Positions 42,500 to 53,547 are shown, numbered from the stretch's first letter. The stretch: 64,000 nucleotides of DNA from Siphonodentalium dalli (GCA_032622095.1 CP136062.1:37136918-37200917), one strand, 5' to 3'. The notes: generated by a model not told the origin, from the letters alone. Numbers and translations: made by a program.

Positions 42500-42740
42500 A
42501 TTTTACACAGGTGACTACTTATTTTTTGTACCCCCAAAAATAATTTCGGGGGGGTTTTAGAAATCAGCAGTGTCTGTTTGGCCTCTGTTTGTCTTTCCCT
42601 TATGATTTCCGGATAATAACTCATGTTTTTGTTATCTGATTGTTTTAAATTTTGTATGTTGATTACCCACATGGTAATGAAGGTAAAGTTCAAATTTGGG
42701 TTTAGCCACAGTTTCGGGGGGACACTAGGGCTGAGCGGTC
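42500..42740. repeat. Diverged Helentron-like or family N body
   Basis: TCCGGATAATAACTCATG, AAGTTCAAATTTGGGTTTAG and two CGGGGGG stretches resemble the units at 41868 and 52300. Confidence 0.45.
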
Positions 42741-42795
42741 TTTTGTTACCCCTGATGTCTGTCAAAATCCACTACTGTTACATGTACATATTGTA

Positions 42796-43012
42796 CAGTA
42801 ATGCTCTAAATAATCGACTCCTTAACCACAGCAGAATTATGGGTAACTTTTCAGGATTTAGTCGGAAATATGGCTTGTTGCCATTCATCGGAAAGCTCTT
42901 GGTGAGAGCTTTCCGATGAATGGCAACAAGCCATATTTCCAACTAAATCCTGATAATTAAGTTACCCATAATTCCACTGTGGTTAAGGAGTCAATTATTT
43001 AGGGCATTACTG
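42796..43012. mobile_element. Family A foldback, complete with 4-bp insertion
   Basis: TA-CAGTAATGCTC ... GGGCATTACTG-TA. The right stem has AATTAAG in place of AAAAG, making it slightly longer. Confidence 0.9.
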
Positions 43013-43330
43013 TATATGGGTGGTACTGGTACAGGTCTCTAGTTGTTGATGTTAGTTGCTATTTACTGTATCAGATCACTTTAGATGAGAGATATAGATT
43101 CGGCCACATTGCCTTCGGTGCATGCTCATCCCTGCCTCTGTTTATATCCGATAATGTTATATGGGTGGTACCCACAGTTGCTAACTTACTATGGATTTTG
43201 TTGATATCAGTTGCTATTAGATCACTTGAGATGTGTTGTAGATTTGACTACTCTACCTTCAGCGCCTGCTGACTCCAGTTTCTGTTGATATGAGATTTGC
43301 TTTTTGGCTACTTAGACACACCCCATTACT
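43013..43330. repeat. Degenerate duplication of about 190 bp
   Basis: GTTGATGTTAGTTGCTATT...ATCACTTTAGATGAGAGATATAGATT...CTTCGGTGCATGCTCA is repeated as GTTGATATCAGTTGCTATT...ATCACTTGAGATGTGTTGTAGATTT...CTTCAGCGCCTGCTGA. Confidence 0.7.
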
Positions 43331-43439
43331 TCTCATGTGTTCGCAGTTAAACCAGCTGTTTATACCTGAATCTGATGCTGTTTATGCATCAACACTTAGC
43401 TAGTCTGATAATTCTCCTCCATTCCTCTATGAATCCCCT

Positions 43440-43857
43440 GATTGTGAATATGTCTGAGTTAAATTAACCCTCTCATAAAAGACATATTTTGGACTTGTTA
43501 TGGTATGTGAAACTGATAAGTTAGCTTTCAGGCACTATGTCAGCTGGAGGAATGTAGTAACATCCCCGGAAATTTCAGGTAAATTGACAGTTCCACTCCA
43601 TAGAAATCATCGTCTGAACAACCCTCTATTGTAAATACATGTATTTACTTCTCGATTTCGGCTTGCAACTCTCTGCGATAAACTAACGAAAATGAATTCA
43701 CCTTCGATAATCACTGCAATTAATTAGTATATAAGAATGACGATGTGTGTTGCCAATTTGGATATAATATTTGTAAAAATAACTAAATTTGAGCAAGAGT
43801 ATTCTCCATTTCTATTTTATCACCCTACCGGAGTGTTTCACATCACTTTAACCCTTT
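43440..43857. repeat. Interspersed repeat family L, forward copy
   Basis: AGACATATTTTGGACTTG to GGAGTGTTTCACATCACTTTAA. Homologous to 62160-62555 (same orientation) and 45123-45385 (inverted). A family C element inserted in its terminal TTAA. Confidence 0.75.
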
Positions 43858-44180
43858 CAGTGCCAGGTCCGATTTTCTATCAACCCATATACCCTGTGCC
43901 AATGCATTCTCTTATATATGCGACCATAGGTATATATAAGAGAATACAATGGCCTAACAATTTTTCATCATTTGTTATTATTTTTTACAATTTTTTACAA
44001 TTTTAATAATTTTTTCAAATATTCTTTAACAGACTTATTTAGTAGGTTTAGTGGCAGGGAATCTTACGTTTTTCCAAAAAAATTCAACCCAAAACAACAA
44101 AAAAACTATTTTTTTAGGGCCGATTTTACAGGCCATAAATTAGGGCCGATGAGATCGGCCCCTGGCACTGAAAGGGTTAA
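43858..44180. mobile_element. Family C TTAA element with damaged hairpin
   Basis: TTAACCCTTTCAGTGCCAGG ... CCTGGCACTGAAAGGGTTAA. The core has lost its loop-proximal stem (TATATGCGACCATAGGTATATATAAG). Confidence 0.85.
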
Positions 44181-44238
44181 TAAAGTGATTTATAGGGTTG
44201 TTTTGGTACATGTATAATAGGCAGCTGACAAGTTGCTC

Positions 44239-44352
44239 CCTAGGCTGGTCCCTGTCTCCCAAGTCACCCTCTAGGCTGGTCCCTGTCTCCCAAGTCGCTC
44301 TCTAGGCTGGTCCCTGTCTCCCAAGTACATGTAGCTCTCTAGGCTGGTCCTA
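44239..44352. repeat. 32-bp tandem array, four units
   Basis: CTAGGCTGGTCCCTGTCTCC followed by CAAGTCGCTCT. It was interrupted by the family I MITE and resumes at 44829 as TAGGCTGGTCCCTG. Confidence 0.85.
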
Positions 44353-44828
44353 GATCATGCGATGAATCTCTACTCTGGCTAACTCCCGTAGAGATCGTAT
44401 TCTATCTGTATAAAACCTGGGAACTTTTTGAAGTTTTGACAGGGAACCTTATAAAGTCGAAAATATAACGCAGGGAATATATTTCTTTGTTATTACCTGT
44501 TCCTTAATAAAGTTCTTCACTGTAGATGAAGGTCCCAACTCGAAATTTCACAATTTAAGTGACATTGTGAGTGATTTTGCTTTGAGTAATTAATTCAATG
44601 TTTATTGCGATATCGTCTCACGCAACCCACAGACAAGCATGCAATTTAGAGTTGGGACCTTCACCCACAATAAAGTACATTATTAAGGAACAGATAATAA
44701 CTGAGAAATATATAATTTTTTCAACTTTATAAGGTTCCCTGTCAAAACTTCAAAAAGTTACAAGGTTTTGTATTGGTGGAATATGATGTCTACGGGTGTT
44801 GACCAGAGTAGAGATTCATGGCATGATC
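44353..44828. mobile_element. Family I long-inverted-repeat MITE, complete
   Basis: TA-GATCATGC(G)ATGAATCTCTACTCTGG ... CCAGAGTAGAGATTCATGGCATGATC-TA. It is a near-full-length foldback: AAAACCTGGGAACTTTTTGA, TGAAGGTCCCAACTC and TTAATAAAG recur inverted in the other arm. Confidence 0.85.
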
Positions 44829-45122
44829 TAGGCTGGTCCCTGCACCATCAGTATCACAAAAATCACTAATAGCATCCAATGAGTACAAACATCATCATTG
44901 AGAATGCTCCTTATTATCTACCCCTTTTTTTGGAAATGACAGCATGGACCTGTTTATCATAGAATATGTTGATTGAGCTCTGATGTTGGCAATGTGATAA
45001 TAAAAAGTAGAGAGGATAGTGGATGGGTGTGAAGCGCCCGGGATGGTCGAAAAGATCGAGTGATCTTCTCCTTCACACAAAAATAATAATAAAAAGTACT
45101 GTTGATGTTTCTCAATTTATAA
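44829..45122. other. No recognised feature
   Basis: Contains AAGCGCCCGGGATGG...GATCGAGTGATC; no gene or terminus recognised. Confidence 0.4.
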
Positions 45123-45385
45123 TTTTTGCGGCCGTTGGTTAAAGTAATGTGAAACACTACAGTAGGGTGATCAAATATAAATGGAAAATAATCTTGCTCA
45201 AGGTAGTTATTTTTACAAATATTGTATCCATATTGACAATACACACCGCCATTCTTATATATTAATTAAATGCAGTGACTCTCGATGACAAAATTTCGTT
45301 AGTTTATCGCTGATATTTGAGTCCCGAATTGAGAACTAAATATTTACAATTGAGCGTAGATAGGACGATGTTTTCTGTGGACTGG
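45123..45385. repeat. Family L repeat, inverted copy
   Basis: TTAAAGTAATGTGAAACACT...ATTTACAATTGAGC is the reverse complement of the right part of 43440-43857. Confidence 0.72.
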
Positions 45386-45879
45386 TATGTTCAATTTTCT
45401 TGAATTTTTTGTCGTTAATAAAATGCTACATAATATGTCTTTAATTCAAGCGATTCAAAGAAAAGCATGTATCTGCATAAAACATTCAAGAACAGATATA
45501 TCATACAAATATTTTGATAATGTCTGTCCTGGCTGTTAAAAAACAATCGGAAGAGCTGTCTTCATTATCAGTTATTCATTGCATAATTTTGCTAAGTGAG
45601 TACCATTATGAACATAAAATATGATGGGTTTTTCTGTTTGAAAATGGAGCGACTCCTGGGTAATAATTTGGGGTGGATGCTTCTGCCCGGTACCACCCGG
45701 ATGAGCACATCCCGGATAATGTCCACTATCCAAGAACCATCGCAAAATGTATTGGAACATTTTAAAAGATATATGTTGTTGACTGTTATACAGATAATGG
45801 CTTTTCTTCATATCATTTTGATTAACCAAAGACCTCTCAAATGACAATTTGTGAAAAATAGCAGTACATTTTCTTACCA
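45386..45879. other. No gene recognised
   Basis: Overlapping open frames of 82 and 104 codons on opposite strands (45572-45886) have no domain and lie next to a tandem repeat, so neither is called. Confidence 0.4.
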
Positions 45880-46012
45880 GCATCATAGCAATTCAACAGG
45901 ACCATCAGCATCATAGCAAATTAGCAGGACATACCTGAATCATAGCAAATTCAGTAGGACCCACCAGCATCATAGCAAATTAGCAGGACCACTTAACCAG
46001 GGGTGTAACCAT
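45880..46012. repeat. 30-bp tandem units ending in a MITE terminus
   Basis: AGCATCATAGCAAATTAGCAGGACC in four diverged units, then CACTTAACCAGGGGTG, which is the terminus of the MITE at 21259-21774. Confidence 0.72.
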
Positions 46013-46296
46013 CAGTTAAAAAACATTGAAATGGAAATTCACTTAGCAGCATAGATGATGCACCTAAACAGATTAGGAATACATGCCTGGCTATGACATG
46101 CGGATATACTATGTGTTATCATACCGCTGATCTGCCGCAGGGATAAACGTGTCTAATTGCATCAATTTCCCTCACTTATCATGTTTGTTGAGCTTATGAG
46201 AACAGATTTCTATATCGATCTGTATAACAACACTGATGTATATAACACCCCAAATACAAATTAACCCATCAAAATACTTTAGTTAAATGTGAATTA

Positions 46297-46510
46297 CAGT
46301 AATGCCCTAAGTAATCGACTCCTGAACCACAGCAGAATTATGGGTAACTTTTCAGGATTTAGTCGGAAATATGGCTTGATGCCATTCATCGGAAAGCTCT
46401 CGCCGAGAGCTTTCCGATGAATGGCAACAAGCCATATTTCCGACTAAATCCTGAAAAATTATCCATAATTCTGCTGTGGTTAAGGAGTCGATTCACTTAG
46501 AGCATTACTG
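46297..46510. mobile_element. Family A foldback, complete
   Basis: TA-CAGTAATGCCCTAAGTAATCG ... CGATTCACTTAGAGCATTACTG-TA, loop CTCTCGCCGAGAG. One extra C in the right arm. Confidence 0.9.
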
Positions 46511-46574
46511 TAACCTTCAAAAAAGCACTGGTAATTTGGATGGAAATGAACTCCAGACCTGCATATTTGAGGTA

Positions 46575-46626
46575 AACGACCGTTCAGTTCACACGACCGT
46601 TCAGTTCACACGACCGTTCAGTTCAC
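46575..46626. repeat. 18-bp tandem repeat, three units
   Basis: CGACCGTTCAGTTCACA repeated three times. Confidence 0.9.
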
Positions 46627-46856
46627 CTGTAGGATATCTAAAATGAAAATGATGTGAAGAAAAACAGGTCGTGCAAAAGTTTTATAAATGCAGGTCTCAC
46701 GATAACTAATTCTCAACTTAATTTTTGTTCAATGAAGTCCCAAAAATGAGATATTCAAATTTATTTATGGTAGTTTAATGAGTTGCCCATCTGTAGTTAA
46801 TAATACTAGTTTTTGTGAGTATAACAGTTTGTGTAACTCTCCTGCTAACCTATACA

Positions 46857-46970
46857 GCTCTCACTGAGAGCTTTCCGATGAATGGCAACAAGCCATATTT
46901 CCGACTAAATCCTGAAAAATTACCCATAATTCTGCTGTGGTTAAGGAGTCAATTATTTAGGGCATTACTG
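46857..46970. mobile_element. Family A foldback, right arm only
   Basis: CTCTCACTGAGAGCTTTCCG ... GGGCATTACTG-TA. Confidence 0.82.
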
Positions 46971-47331
46971 TAGTTTGGGTTACCTAAGCACAAACCAGGC
47001 GAACAAAAAATAGGTTACACATAATTTTGAAACCTGCAGGCCTGAACTCTTCAAAACACTGCAGCTATATATGTAGTTGAAGGTTAACATTTTAAAACAC
47101 TGAATCTGTAAACGAAATTTAACCCACATCGAAACATTGAAACTACATGTATTTATGATAACAACCCTTCAAGGCTTCAAAACAGCTAGTGAACTGCAGA
47201 TGTAGATATACATTGTATACATGTAGATAAATTCAGATGGAAATTAACCATCTAAAAACAAGAAAATATACATGTACATAAATCATTGGGAATTATTGAG
47301 TTAATCTGTTACTTTATATTTACTTTTGCAG

Positions 47332-47403
47332 AGACCTTTCCAACAACAAAATTGGACTCATCAACAGCAGTATGTTCACAGGAATGAACAAATTAGAACG
47401 CAT
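47332..47403 (+). CDS. ADGRA: ADGRA-like receptor, LRR exon (second seen)
   Basis: 72 bp between TACTTTTGCAG| (47331) and |GTAAGT (47404). Encodes DLSNNKIGLINSSMFTGMNK followed by LER. It starts with the last base of the Leu codon begun at 40247 and ends AT, completed by the next exon's G. The last 30 bases and the donor are the founding unit of a tandem array in the intron that follows. Confidence 0.88.
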
Positions 47404-47815
47404 GTAAGTACCTGGTTCACAGGAATTAATAAATTAGAATGATGTAAGTACCGTGTTCACAGAAATGAACAAATTAGAACATATGCAAGTACCATGTTCA
47501 CAGGAATGAACAAATTAGAACGCATGTACCGTAAGTACCTTGTTCACAAGAATTAATAAATTAGAATGATTAAGTACCATGTTCACAGAAATGAACAAAT
47601 TAGAACATATGCAAGTACCATGTTCACAGGAATGAACAAATTAGAACCAATGTAAATACCATGTTCACAGGAATGAACAAATTAGAATGCATGTAAGTAC
47701 CATGTTCAGAGGAATGAACAAATTAGATTGCAGTAAATACCATGTTCACAGGAATGAACAATTTATAATGCATGTAAGTACCATGTTTACAGGAATGAAC
47801 AAATTAGAATTTAGT
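47374..47815 (+). repeat. 41-bp minisatellite made of an exon end plus its splice donor, about 11 units
   Basis: The unit GTTCACAGGAATGAACAAATTAGAA(C/T)GCAT|GTAAGTACCAT repeats about 11 times beginning in the real exon end. Several units keep GTAAGT exactly (about 47442, 47693, 47774); others read GCAAGT, GTAAAT or TTAAGT. Confidence 0.92.
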
Positions 47816-48306
47816 GTATATTCCTGTTTACATGTTAATTGACATATTGTGTTATGTAATGTATTGTATCTTTGTTATAATTACACATGTGTTAAGTGAC
47901 AATGTGGTCACGATTGACATAGTCACATATATCATTAAAGAAATTAAAGACTCTACCAGAATTTGTTTCGTCTTAACTGGGAATTTCAAATTATCATTGT
48001 TCGCATTATCTGTGTATAGTTGATGACTTTATACAGGCCTTTGGTCAGGTCTAAGCCCCTGCTTCGATTTATGTGGGTTTATTACATGTCTGGAAACAAT
48101 TAAATGCATTTGACTCATTTCAATTGTTCAACAATGTGTACATAAATTATACATATACATACATGGTATGTAATTGGGATATTTGACATTTTCTTTATTT
48201 ATTTAACAAAATCAAATAATCATTGTCACTTGTTGAAGTTGAATTGTTGTGCCAAATTTCAGGATGAGTTTTGAGTACCTGTAGCTAAACAAACATCTTT
48301 CTTATA
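47816..48306. other. Intron sequence, nothing recognised
   Basis: AT-rich; a 69-codon open frame has no support. Confidence 0.45.
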
Positions 48307-48453
48307 CAGTAATGCCCTAATTAATCGACTTCTTAACGGGGAGAGCTTTCCGATGAATGGCAACAAGCCATACTCTAGTATTTCCAACTAAATCCTGAAA
48401 AGTTACCCATAATTCTGCTGTGGTTAAGAAGTCGATTAATTAAGGCATTACTG
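48307..48453. mobile_element. Family A foldback missing the left stem
   Basis: TA-CAGTAATGCCCTAATTAATCG, then directly GGGGAGAGCTTTCC and the full right arm to CGATTAATTAAGGCATTACTG-TA. Terminal variants AATTAATCGACTTC and GAAGTCGATTAATT pair exactly. Confidence 0.88.
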
Positions 48454-48605
48454 TATTACATCTGAGGTCAACAGCTTCACCACAAATATGTGACAAACAC
48501 TTTTTGTGGTTTAATATTCAACATACATTTAGCATACATAATGATTGTTATTTTCCTCCAAATGTCCACATTATGAACGATCAGTTGTTTTCTTTTCTGC
48601 TCTAG

Positions 48606-48677
48606 GTCTCTGTCCGCGAATAGAATCAGCACTGTTCCAGAAGGAACGTTCAACCATCTACCAGCACTGAAGAAAAT
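48606..48677 (+). CDS. ADGRA: ADGRA-like receptor, LRR exon (third seen)
   Basis: 72 bp between TTTTCTGCTCTAG| (48605) and |GTAAGT (48678). Encodes SLSANRISTVPEGTFNHLPA followed by LKK. It is entered and left in the same phase as the previous LRR exon, so exons of this type can be gained or lost without breaking the frame. Confidence 0.88.
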
Positions 48678-48700
48678 GTAAGTTTCTATCCCTTTCTATA

Positions 48701-49129
48701 CTAACCCTTTAATGGCAGGAGCTGTGCTGGCACAATATTAAAGACCCTGTGCCAATGCATTCTCTTATATATGTGAGTCAACCATAGGTCGCAATTTTTT
48801 ATCAATTTTTATAAATTTTTCTTACATTCTATAACAATTTTTATCATTTTTGATAATTTTTTCTTACATTCTTTAACAATTTTTATCATTTTTTCTTAAA
48901 TTTTTATCATTATTTATCATTTCTTACATTCTTTATCAATTTTTTATCATTTTTTTCCATTTTTTCTTACATTCTTTAACAATTATAAAAAATAATATAT
49001 AAAATTTGATAGGCCAATGCATTCTCTTATATATGCAAGGCGACCTATGGTCGATTCGCATATATAAGAGAATGCATTGGCACAGGGTTTTTGCAAAAAT
49101 TCAGGAAGCTCCAGTCATGATAGGGTTAA
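48701..49129. mobile_element. Family D element, about 430 bp, 24 bp downstream of an exon
   Basis: CTAACCCTTTAATGGCAGGAGCTG ... CCAGTCATGATAGGGTTAA. Half a hairpin core (48750-48790) and one full core (49013-49080) flank a T-rich middle that repeats TTTTTCTTACATTCTTTAAC four or five times. Confidence 0.8.
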
Positions 49130-49154
49130 ATGGATTCTCAATTATAGATTTATA

Positions 49155-49366
49155 CAGTAATGCCCAAAGTAATTGACCACTTAACCACAGCAGTATTATG
49201 GGTAATTTTTCAGGATTTAGTCGGAAATATGGCTTGTTGGCATTCATCGGAAGCTCTCAGCGAGAGCTTTCCGATGAATGGCAACAAGCCATATTTCCGA
49301 CTAAATCCTGAAAAATTACCCATAATTCTGCTGTGGTTAAGTGGTCAATTACTTTGGGCATTACTG
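49155..49366. mobile_element. Family A foldback, complete
   Basis: TA-CAGTAATGCCCAAAGTAATTG ... CAATTACTTTGGGCATTACTG-TA. The private variants CAAAGTAATTGACCAC and GTGGTCAATTACTTTG are exact complements. Confidence 0.92.
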
Positions 49367-49782
49367 TACATTGGAATGGTTTATTATCTCAACTTGACAA
49401 AGTCAATTTTGAGCTAATGCATCTGTCATCCGTGGGTCCGTGCATCTTTCTGTCAAAAATTTCCTTTGGCACACTCTACAGGCCACATCCCTCATCCAAT
49501 CATCACCAAACTTATTGTGGATCTTCGGGGTGACCTCCAGATGGGAGCCATCAATTTTGTCCGAAATTCATCTTGGATTTAACATTTTAGTCCATCGGCA
49601 CACCCTGCAGCCCACATTTAATGGAGAAATGTATGAAATGAAAAAAACTTATTTCATCTACACAATACAATCCCTTTACTTAAACTTTTTGACTTTCCTT
49701 CTTATCACTCTATGGACGGCTCAGCATAAAATCAACACCTCCCCAAGTTGAGCTGCAGTGTCATTGACACTTTCATTATTAT
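49367..49782. other. Probable old repeat, no gene
   Basis: GGCACACTCTACAGGCCACA and GGCACACCCTGCAGCCCACA, about 155 bp apart, suggest a decayed duplication. No exon was seen. Confidence 0.4.
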
Positions 49783-49900
49783 TTGGAGGGGTGTTCATGA
49801 AAAATGAGCAGACAACAGATATGCAAAAAGATATTACAACTGCAGAATGATTAATAATTAATTGAAGGGAAATGTTCAGATAATAAGTTCAACAAATGTC
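49783..49900. repeat. Family N repeat, inverted and internally deleted
   Basis: ATTTGGAGGGGTGTTCATG...TGTTCAGATAATAAGTTCAAC is the reverse complement of both edges of 41790-42115, without the middle. Confidence 0.65.
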
Positions 49901-49916
49901 TATAGTCTATGGTCTA

Positions 49917-50129
49917 TAGTAATGCCCTAAGTAATCGAATCTTTAACTACAGCAGAATTATGGGTAACTTTTCAGGATTTAGTCAGAAATATGGCTTGTT
50001 GCCATTCATCGGAAAGCTCTCGGGGAGAGCTTTCCGATGAATGGTAACAAGCCATATTTCCGACTAAATCCTGAAAAGTTACCCATATTTCTGCTGTAGT
50101 TAAAGAGACGATTACTTAGGGCATTACTG
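49917..50129. mobile_element. Family A foldback, complete
   Basis: TA-TAGTAATGCCCTAAGTAATCG ... CGATTACTTAGGGCATTACTG-TA. CTTTAACTACAGCAG on the left is mirrored by CTGCTGTAGTTAAAG on the right, a variant not seen elsewhere in the window. Confidence 0.9.
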
Positions 50130-50180
50130 TATTTGCTGAGGGAAAGAGCACTTGAGTGAGACACAATGATTTGTTGATGT

Positions 50181-50613
50181 CAAGCCTGCAAATAGCGTGT
50201 CTGTCATTTGCAGAATGAGGTTCCCAGAGGGTGAATTTAGTGAAGCTATCCCGCACAGCGGGCTAGCATCACCAAATTCACCCTCTGGGAACCTGATTCT
50301 GCTTAGGCCCTCTACTTCTAAGGTAGACCTAGGATCAGATTGAAGTTCCCCAGTTGAAGTTGGTGATGTTCACCCATTGGGCACCTCGAGTATGCATTTT
50401 ATCTTCTACAAATTAGGGAGATATAGAAAGTTCCCAGAAGGGAAAATGTAACTAAAAACAATGTTTAATTTGATGCTATAGATACTTCCCAAAAGAATGA
50501 GGTATCCAGAGGGTGAATTTGGTGATGCTAGCCCACTGTGCGGGATAGCGTCACTAAATTCACCCTCGTGGGACCTCATTCTGCAGATGACAGACACGCT
50601 ATTTGCAGGCTTG
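50181..50613. mobile_element. Family E hAT MITE, long form, with perfect 8-bp duplication
   Basis: GTTGATGT at 50173-50180 and 50614-50621. CAAGCCTGCAAATAGCGTG ... CACGCTATTTGCAGGCTTG. Confidence 0.92.
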
Positions 50614-50621
50614 GTTGATGT

Positions 50622-51081
50622 TGAAAATTTTGACTAAAGTTCACCCAAATCCTCCTGACCCTGTCTCTACTGTGTGGTACATGTACTAGTAAAATGGGTT
50701 GAAGTTTTTATTGCTAGCAAACAGTCAACACTTTCAATATATAATTTTTCTGGACACGAGCTAAATAGCTTTAAAATGATTTACGTTATACAAAAGTGTC
50801 ATTTGTTTCCCTCAGAAATATATCACAACTTGAGCTTTATAATAACACTAGTTCTTTACCATGACTGGAGATGTCTATTCCATTTCCCACTCATTTGTCA
50901 GTGACTAAAATTGAGATTTTTATAAATGACTTTAAATATTTAGCAACCCCGAAATTAGAAAAAATGTACCACAGCAAATTTAATGTGGTGGCATTCATTG
51001 TTAGATTCCACATGTTGCCAGTTGCGATAGCATTTCTCACATCATTGCTTATTGTCGTGGCCAATTTCGAGGACTGATTTA
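50622..51081. other. Intron sequence, nothing recognised
   Basis: AT-rich, with two unsupported open frames of 68-76 codons. Confidence 0.45.
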
Positions 51082-51842
51082 GGGCTGTTCCATTTAAACT
51101 TGTGTACCACCCCCGGAAGTCAGCTGAAATTTACCCCACCCACCAACCCCAGCAGTTTAATTCAGTTTAGACCCACCAAGTCCGGCAAAATATGTCTGGT
51201 TGTCAACACTCTATAAACCCGGCACTATACTATTAATAGAAAACAGGAGCACAATCAATAATTAAGGGATATAAGGCAGATATCTTGTAGTATTAGCATA
51301 AGATGATTTATGCGGAACCTAAGATAAACTTTATGACCAACTTTTATAAACATATTAAAGGGACACGTACTAATAACTTTAAGATAAGCCTTACACCAAA
51401 CTTAAGGAAACTTATTAAAAGGATATATACATGTACTAATAACTTTTATGACTACTATAATTTTTACCTATGCAAATTAATAATCAGTTATCCTAATAAC
51501 AAATATGATACGATATGATACTTGACTTCCAGGGTACTCTACAATTTTTATTTATTACTACTTCCTTCTTATTTACGACTGGCTTAAACTGATCTGACGG
51601 CAGACTATCTGTTCATCATTAGCATAATATAGCTTCCGGTGAGCAAGGCAGGGTACCTTTTCTGTGGGCCCAGGACACTGTGGCATCCCCCATTGCTCAC
51701 TATGATGTGGGCACCATAAAAAAACAATACAAAAAAACTTGACACCCACCAACAGAAGTGCAATTTGTGCCAGACCACCACCTATGCATTATTATTTTAT
51801 CTGACGTCCGGGGGTGGTACACAAGTTTAAATGGAACAGCCC
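51082..51842. mobile_element. MITE with GGGCTGTTCCATTTAAA termini and TTA duplication
   Basis: TTA-GGGCTGTTCCATTTAAACTT ... AAGTTTAAATGGAACAGCCC-TTA. The inverted repeats extend through GTGTACCACCCCCGG. A 3-bp TTA duplication fits PIF/Harbinger. It contains inverted family H sequence (about 51600-51720) and ends 35 bp before the LRRCT exon. Confidence 0.82.
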
Positions 51843-51877
51843 TTAGTGACTTTGAATATTTATTATATATTTTTCAG

Positions 51878-52047
51878 TGATTTCAAAACCGATTTTCTTC
51901 ACTGTGACTGTCAACTAAAATGGATAGCGGACTGGTCTAGGAATCAGAATCATAAAGTTCGCATCACGCCGGCTACAACTTGTGCTTCCCCGAGTGATCT
52001 GAAGGGCACGTCACTAAAAAGTCTCAAACCTGATGAACTCCACTGCA
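51878..52047 (+). CDS. ADGRA: ADGRA-like receptor, LRR C-terminal cap exon
   Basis: 170 bp between ATATATTTTTCAG| (51877) and |GTAAGT (52048). After the AT|T codon it encodes DFKTDFLHCDCQLKWIADWS and on to a last cysteine. The cysteines HCDC, TTCAS and LHC form the usual LRRCT set (CxC...C...C) with the conserved LxW after the first pair. The exon ends after one base of the next codon (phase 1). Confidence 0.88.
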
Positions 52048-52147
52048 GTAAGTTGCTGAATCATATCAAGAGCATGTATTTGAATATTCTGATTTTGCCC
52101 TGACATAGGTTGACATATTTTTGTTTGTCGGAATACATTGAGCATTA

Positions 52148-52232
52148 GCAGGGCTCGCGCTGTCATTTGCTGATCGCATAAATAATTCATATTTGTCAAA
52201 ACATATTTACATTTGGCAAGTCACTTTTTTTA
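52148..52232. mobile_element. hAT fragment related to 10897-11504
   Basis: GCAGGGCTCGCGCTGTCATTTGC...ACATTTGGCAAGTCAC resembles one end of that element. Confidence 0.6.
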
Positions 52233-52600
52233 TATGCCGTTTTTAAAAAACAAGACTTATTATGTTATAGGTACATCTGTCCATCTGTCCGTCCATCCGC
52301 TTTTGGTTTCCGGATGATAACTTTAGATATTCTGGACTTAATTTGGTGTGTGTGCTTTACTAGCACAAAATACAGGTCAAATTCGAATTCAGGTTTCGCC
52401 TGCCAATTTTCACCAGATTTATGACCCTTTTTGTTGAAATTTGCATTCAATTTTCATTTCCAGATGATAACTTCAGTAAGTCTGAACTGAATGGAATGAA
52501 ATTCCAGTATGTGCGTTTACTAGCCCAAAATACAGGTCAAGGTAGAATTTGGTTTCTGCCCGCCAATTTTCATCAGAGTTATGGCCTTTTGTTGGAATTA
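52233..52600. repeat. Family N repeat, two tandem units of about 150 bp
   Basis: TCTGTCCGTCCATCCGC, then GATGATAACTT...TACTAGC(A/C)CAAAATACAGGTCAA...GCC(A)ATTTTCA(C/T)CAGA...TATG twice. Confidence 0.65.
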
Positions 52601-52611
52601 ACACAAGCATA

Positions 52612-52824
52612 CAGTAATGCCCTAAGTAATCGACACCTTAACCACAGCAGAATTATGGGTAATTTTTCAGGATTTAGTCGGAAATATGGCTTGTTGCCAT
52701 TCATCGGAAAGCTCTCACTAAGAGCTTTCCGATGAATGGCAACAAGCCATATTTCCGACTAAATCCTGAAAAGTTACCCATAATTCTGCTGTGGTTAAGG
52801 GGTAGATTACTTAGGGCATTACTG
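52612..52824. mobile_element. Family A foldback, complete
   Basis: TA-CAGTAATGCCCTAAGTAATCG ... GATTACTTAGGGCATTACTG-TA, loop CTCTCACTAAGAG. Confidence 0.9.
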
Positions 52825-53547
52825 TATATTGCCACCACTGGCGATGCTCTTGTTAATTCCTCAAGAAAGTTGAAAAATATTGGATTCATAAAAGCTCTAC
52901 AATAATTATATTTGTGGTGTCTTATAAGGTACGGAAATGTTAACACCTCGATCAAATTGCTGTTAACAGGTTAGGACATCATCAATTCCACTATTAGAGT
53001 GGTATTCCACTATTACAGTGGTATATGACCATTACCGATCTGTGAATATGATAAAAGAGGGATAATCCAAAATCATATTTCACCCAAATTTTTCAAAATC
53101 AGTGTCACACTAATTCGGTATCATACATATATTTTGTCCAGACGGTGCACGAAAATCAAGTCAATTAGCTTAAATGTTATGAAGGAGCAATTGAGTCATC
53201 ATGTTATTGTCATTTATTAGTAATATTATTGAATAACCAAGCTGGCGCAAAAGATTGCACAACAAGTTTTGTCGGAAGACTATTCAATTGCTGCGATATT
53301 GTTAAGAGTGAAATTTGGCTGTTTACTGTTATGCACGTCTTCTATTCCTGATGCAAATAAATGAAACATGAATATGTTATGGCCATATACAACTTAATAG
53401 TGGAATTCAGGATGTTCCTGACCTTGTTAATCTTACTGTAAAACTACATTTATTTGTGGTGGTCCAAATTTTGTGGTTGTTGATAACCACAAAAATAAAA
53501 ACCCCACAAAACAATTATCTTTGAAACTATCGTGGTCGCCATTTTAA
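52825..53547. other. Intron sequence, nothing recognised
   Basis: AT-rich; short GTGGTATTCCACTATTACAG duplication at about 53000. Confidence 0.45.

Noticed and set aside
42346-42765. 139-codon minus-strand open frame, and the 114-codon frame at 4412-4756
   Set aside because: Both run through TTAA element hairpins and A-rich tracts. Low-complexity stretches such as poly-Phe come from poly-A.
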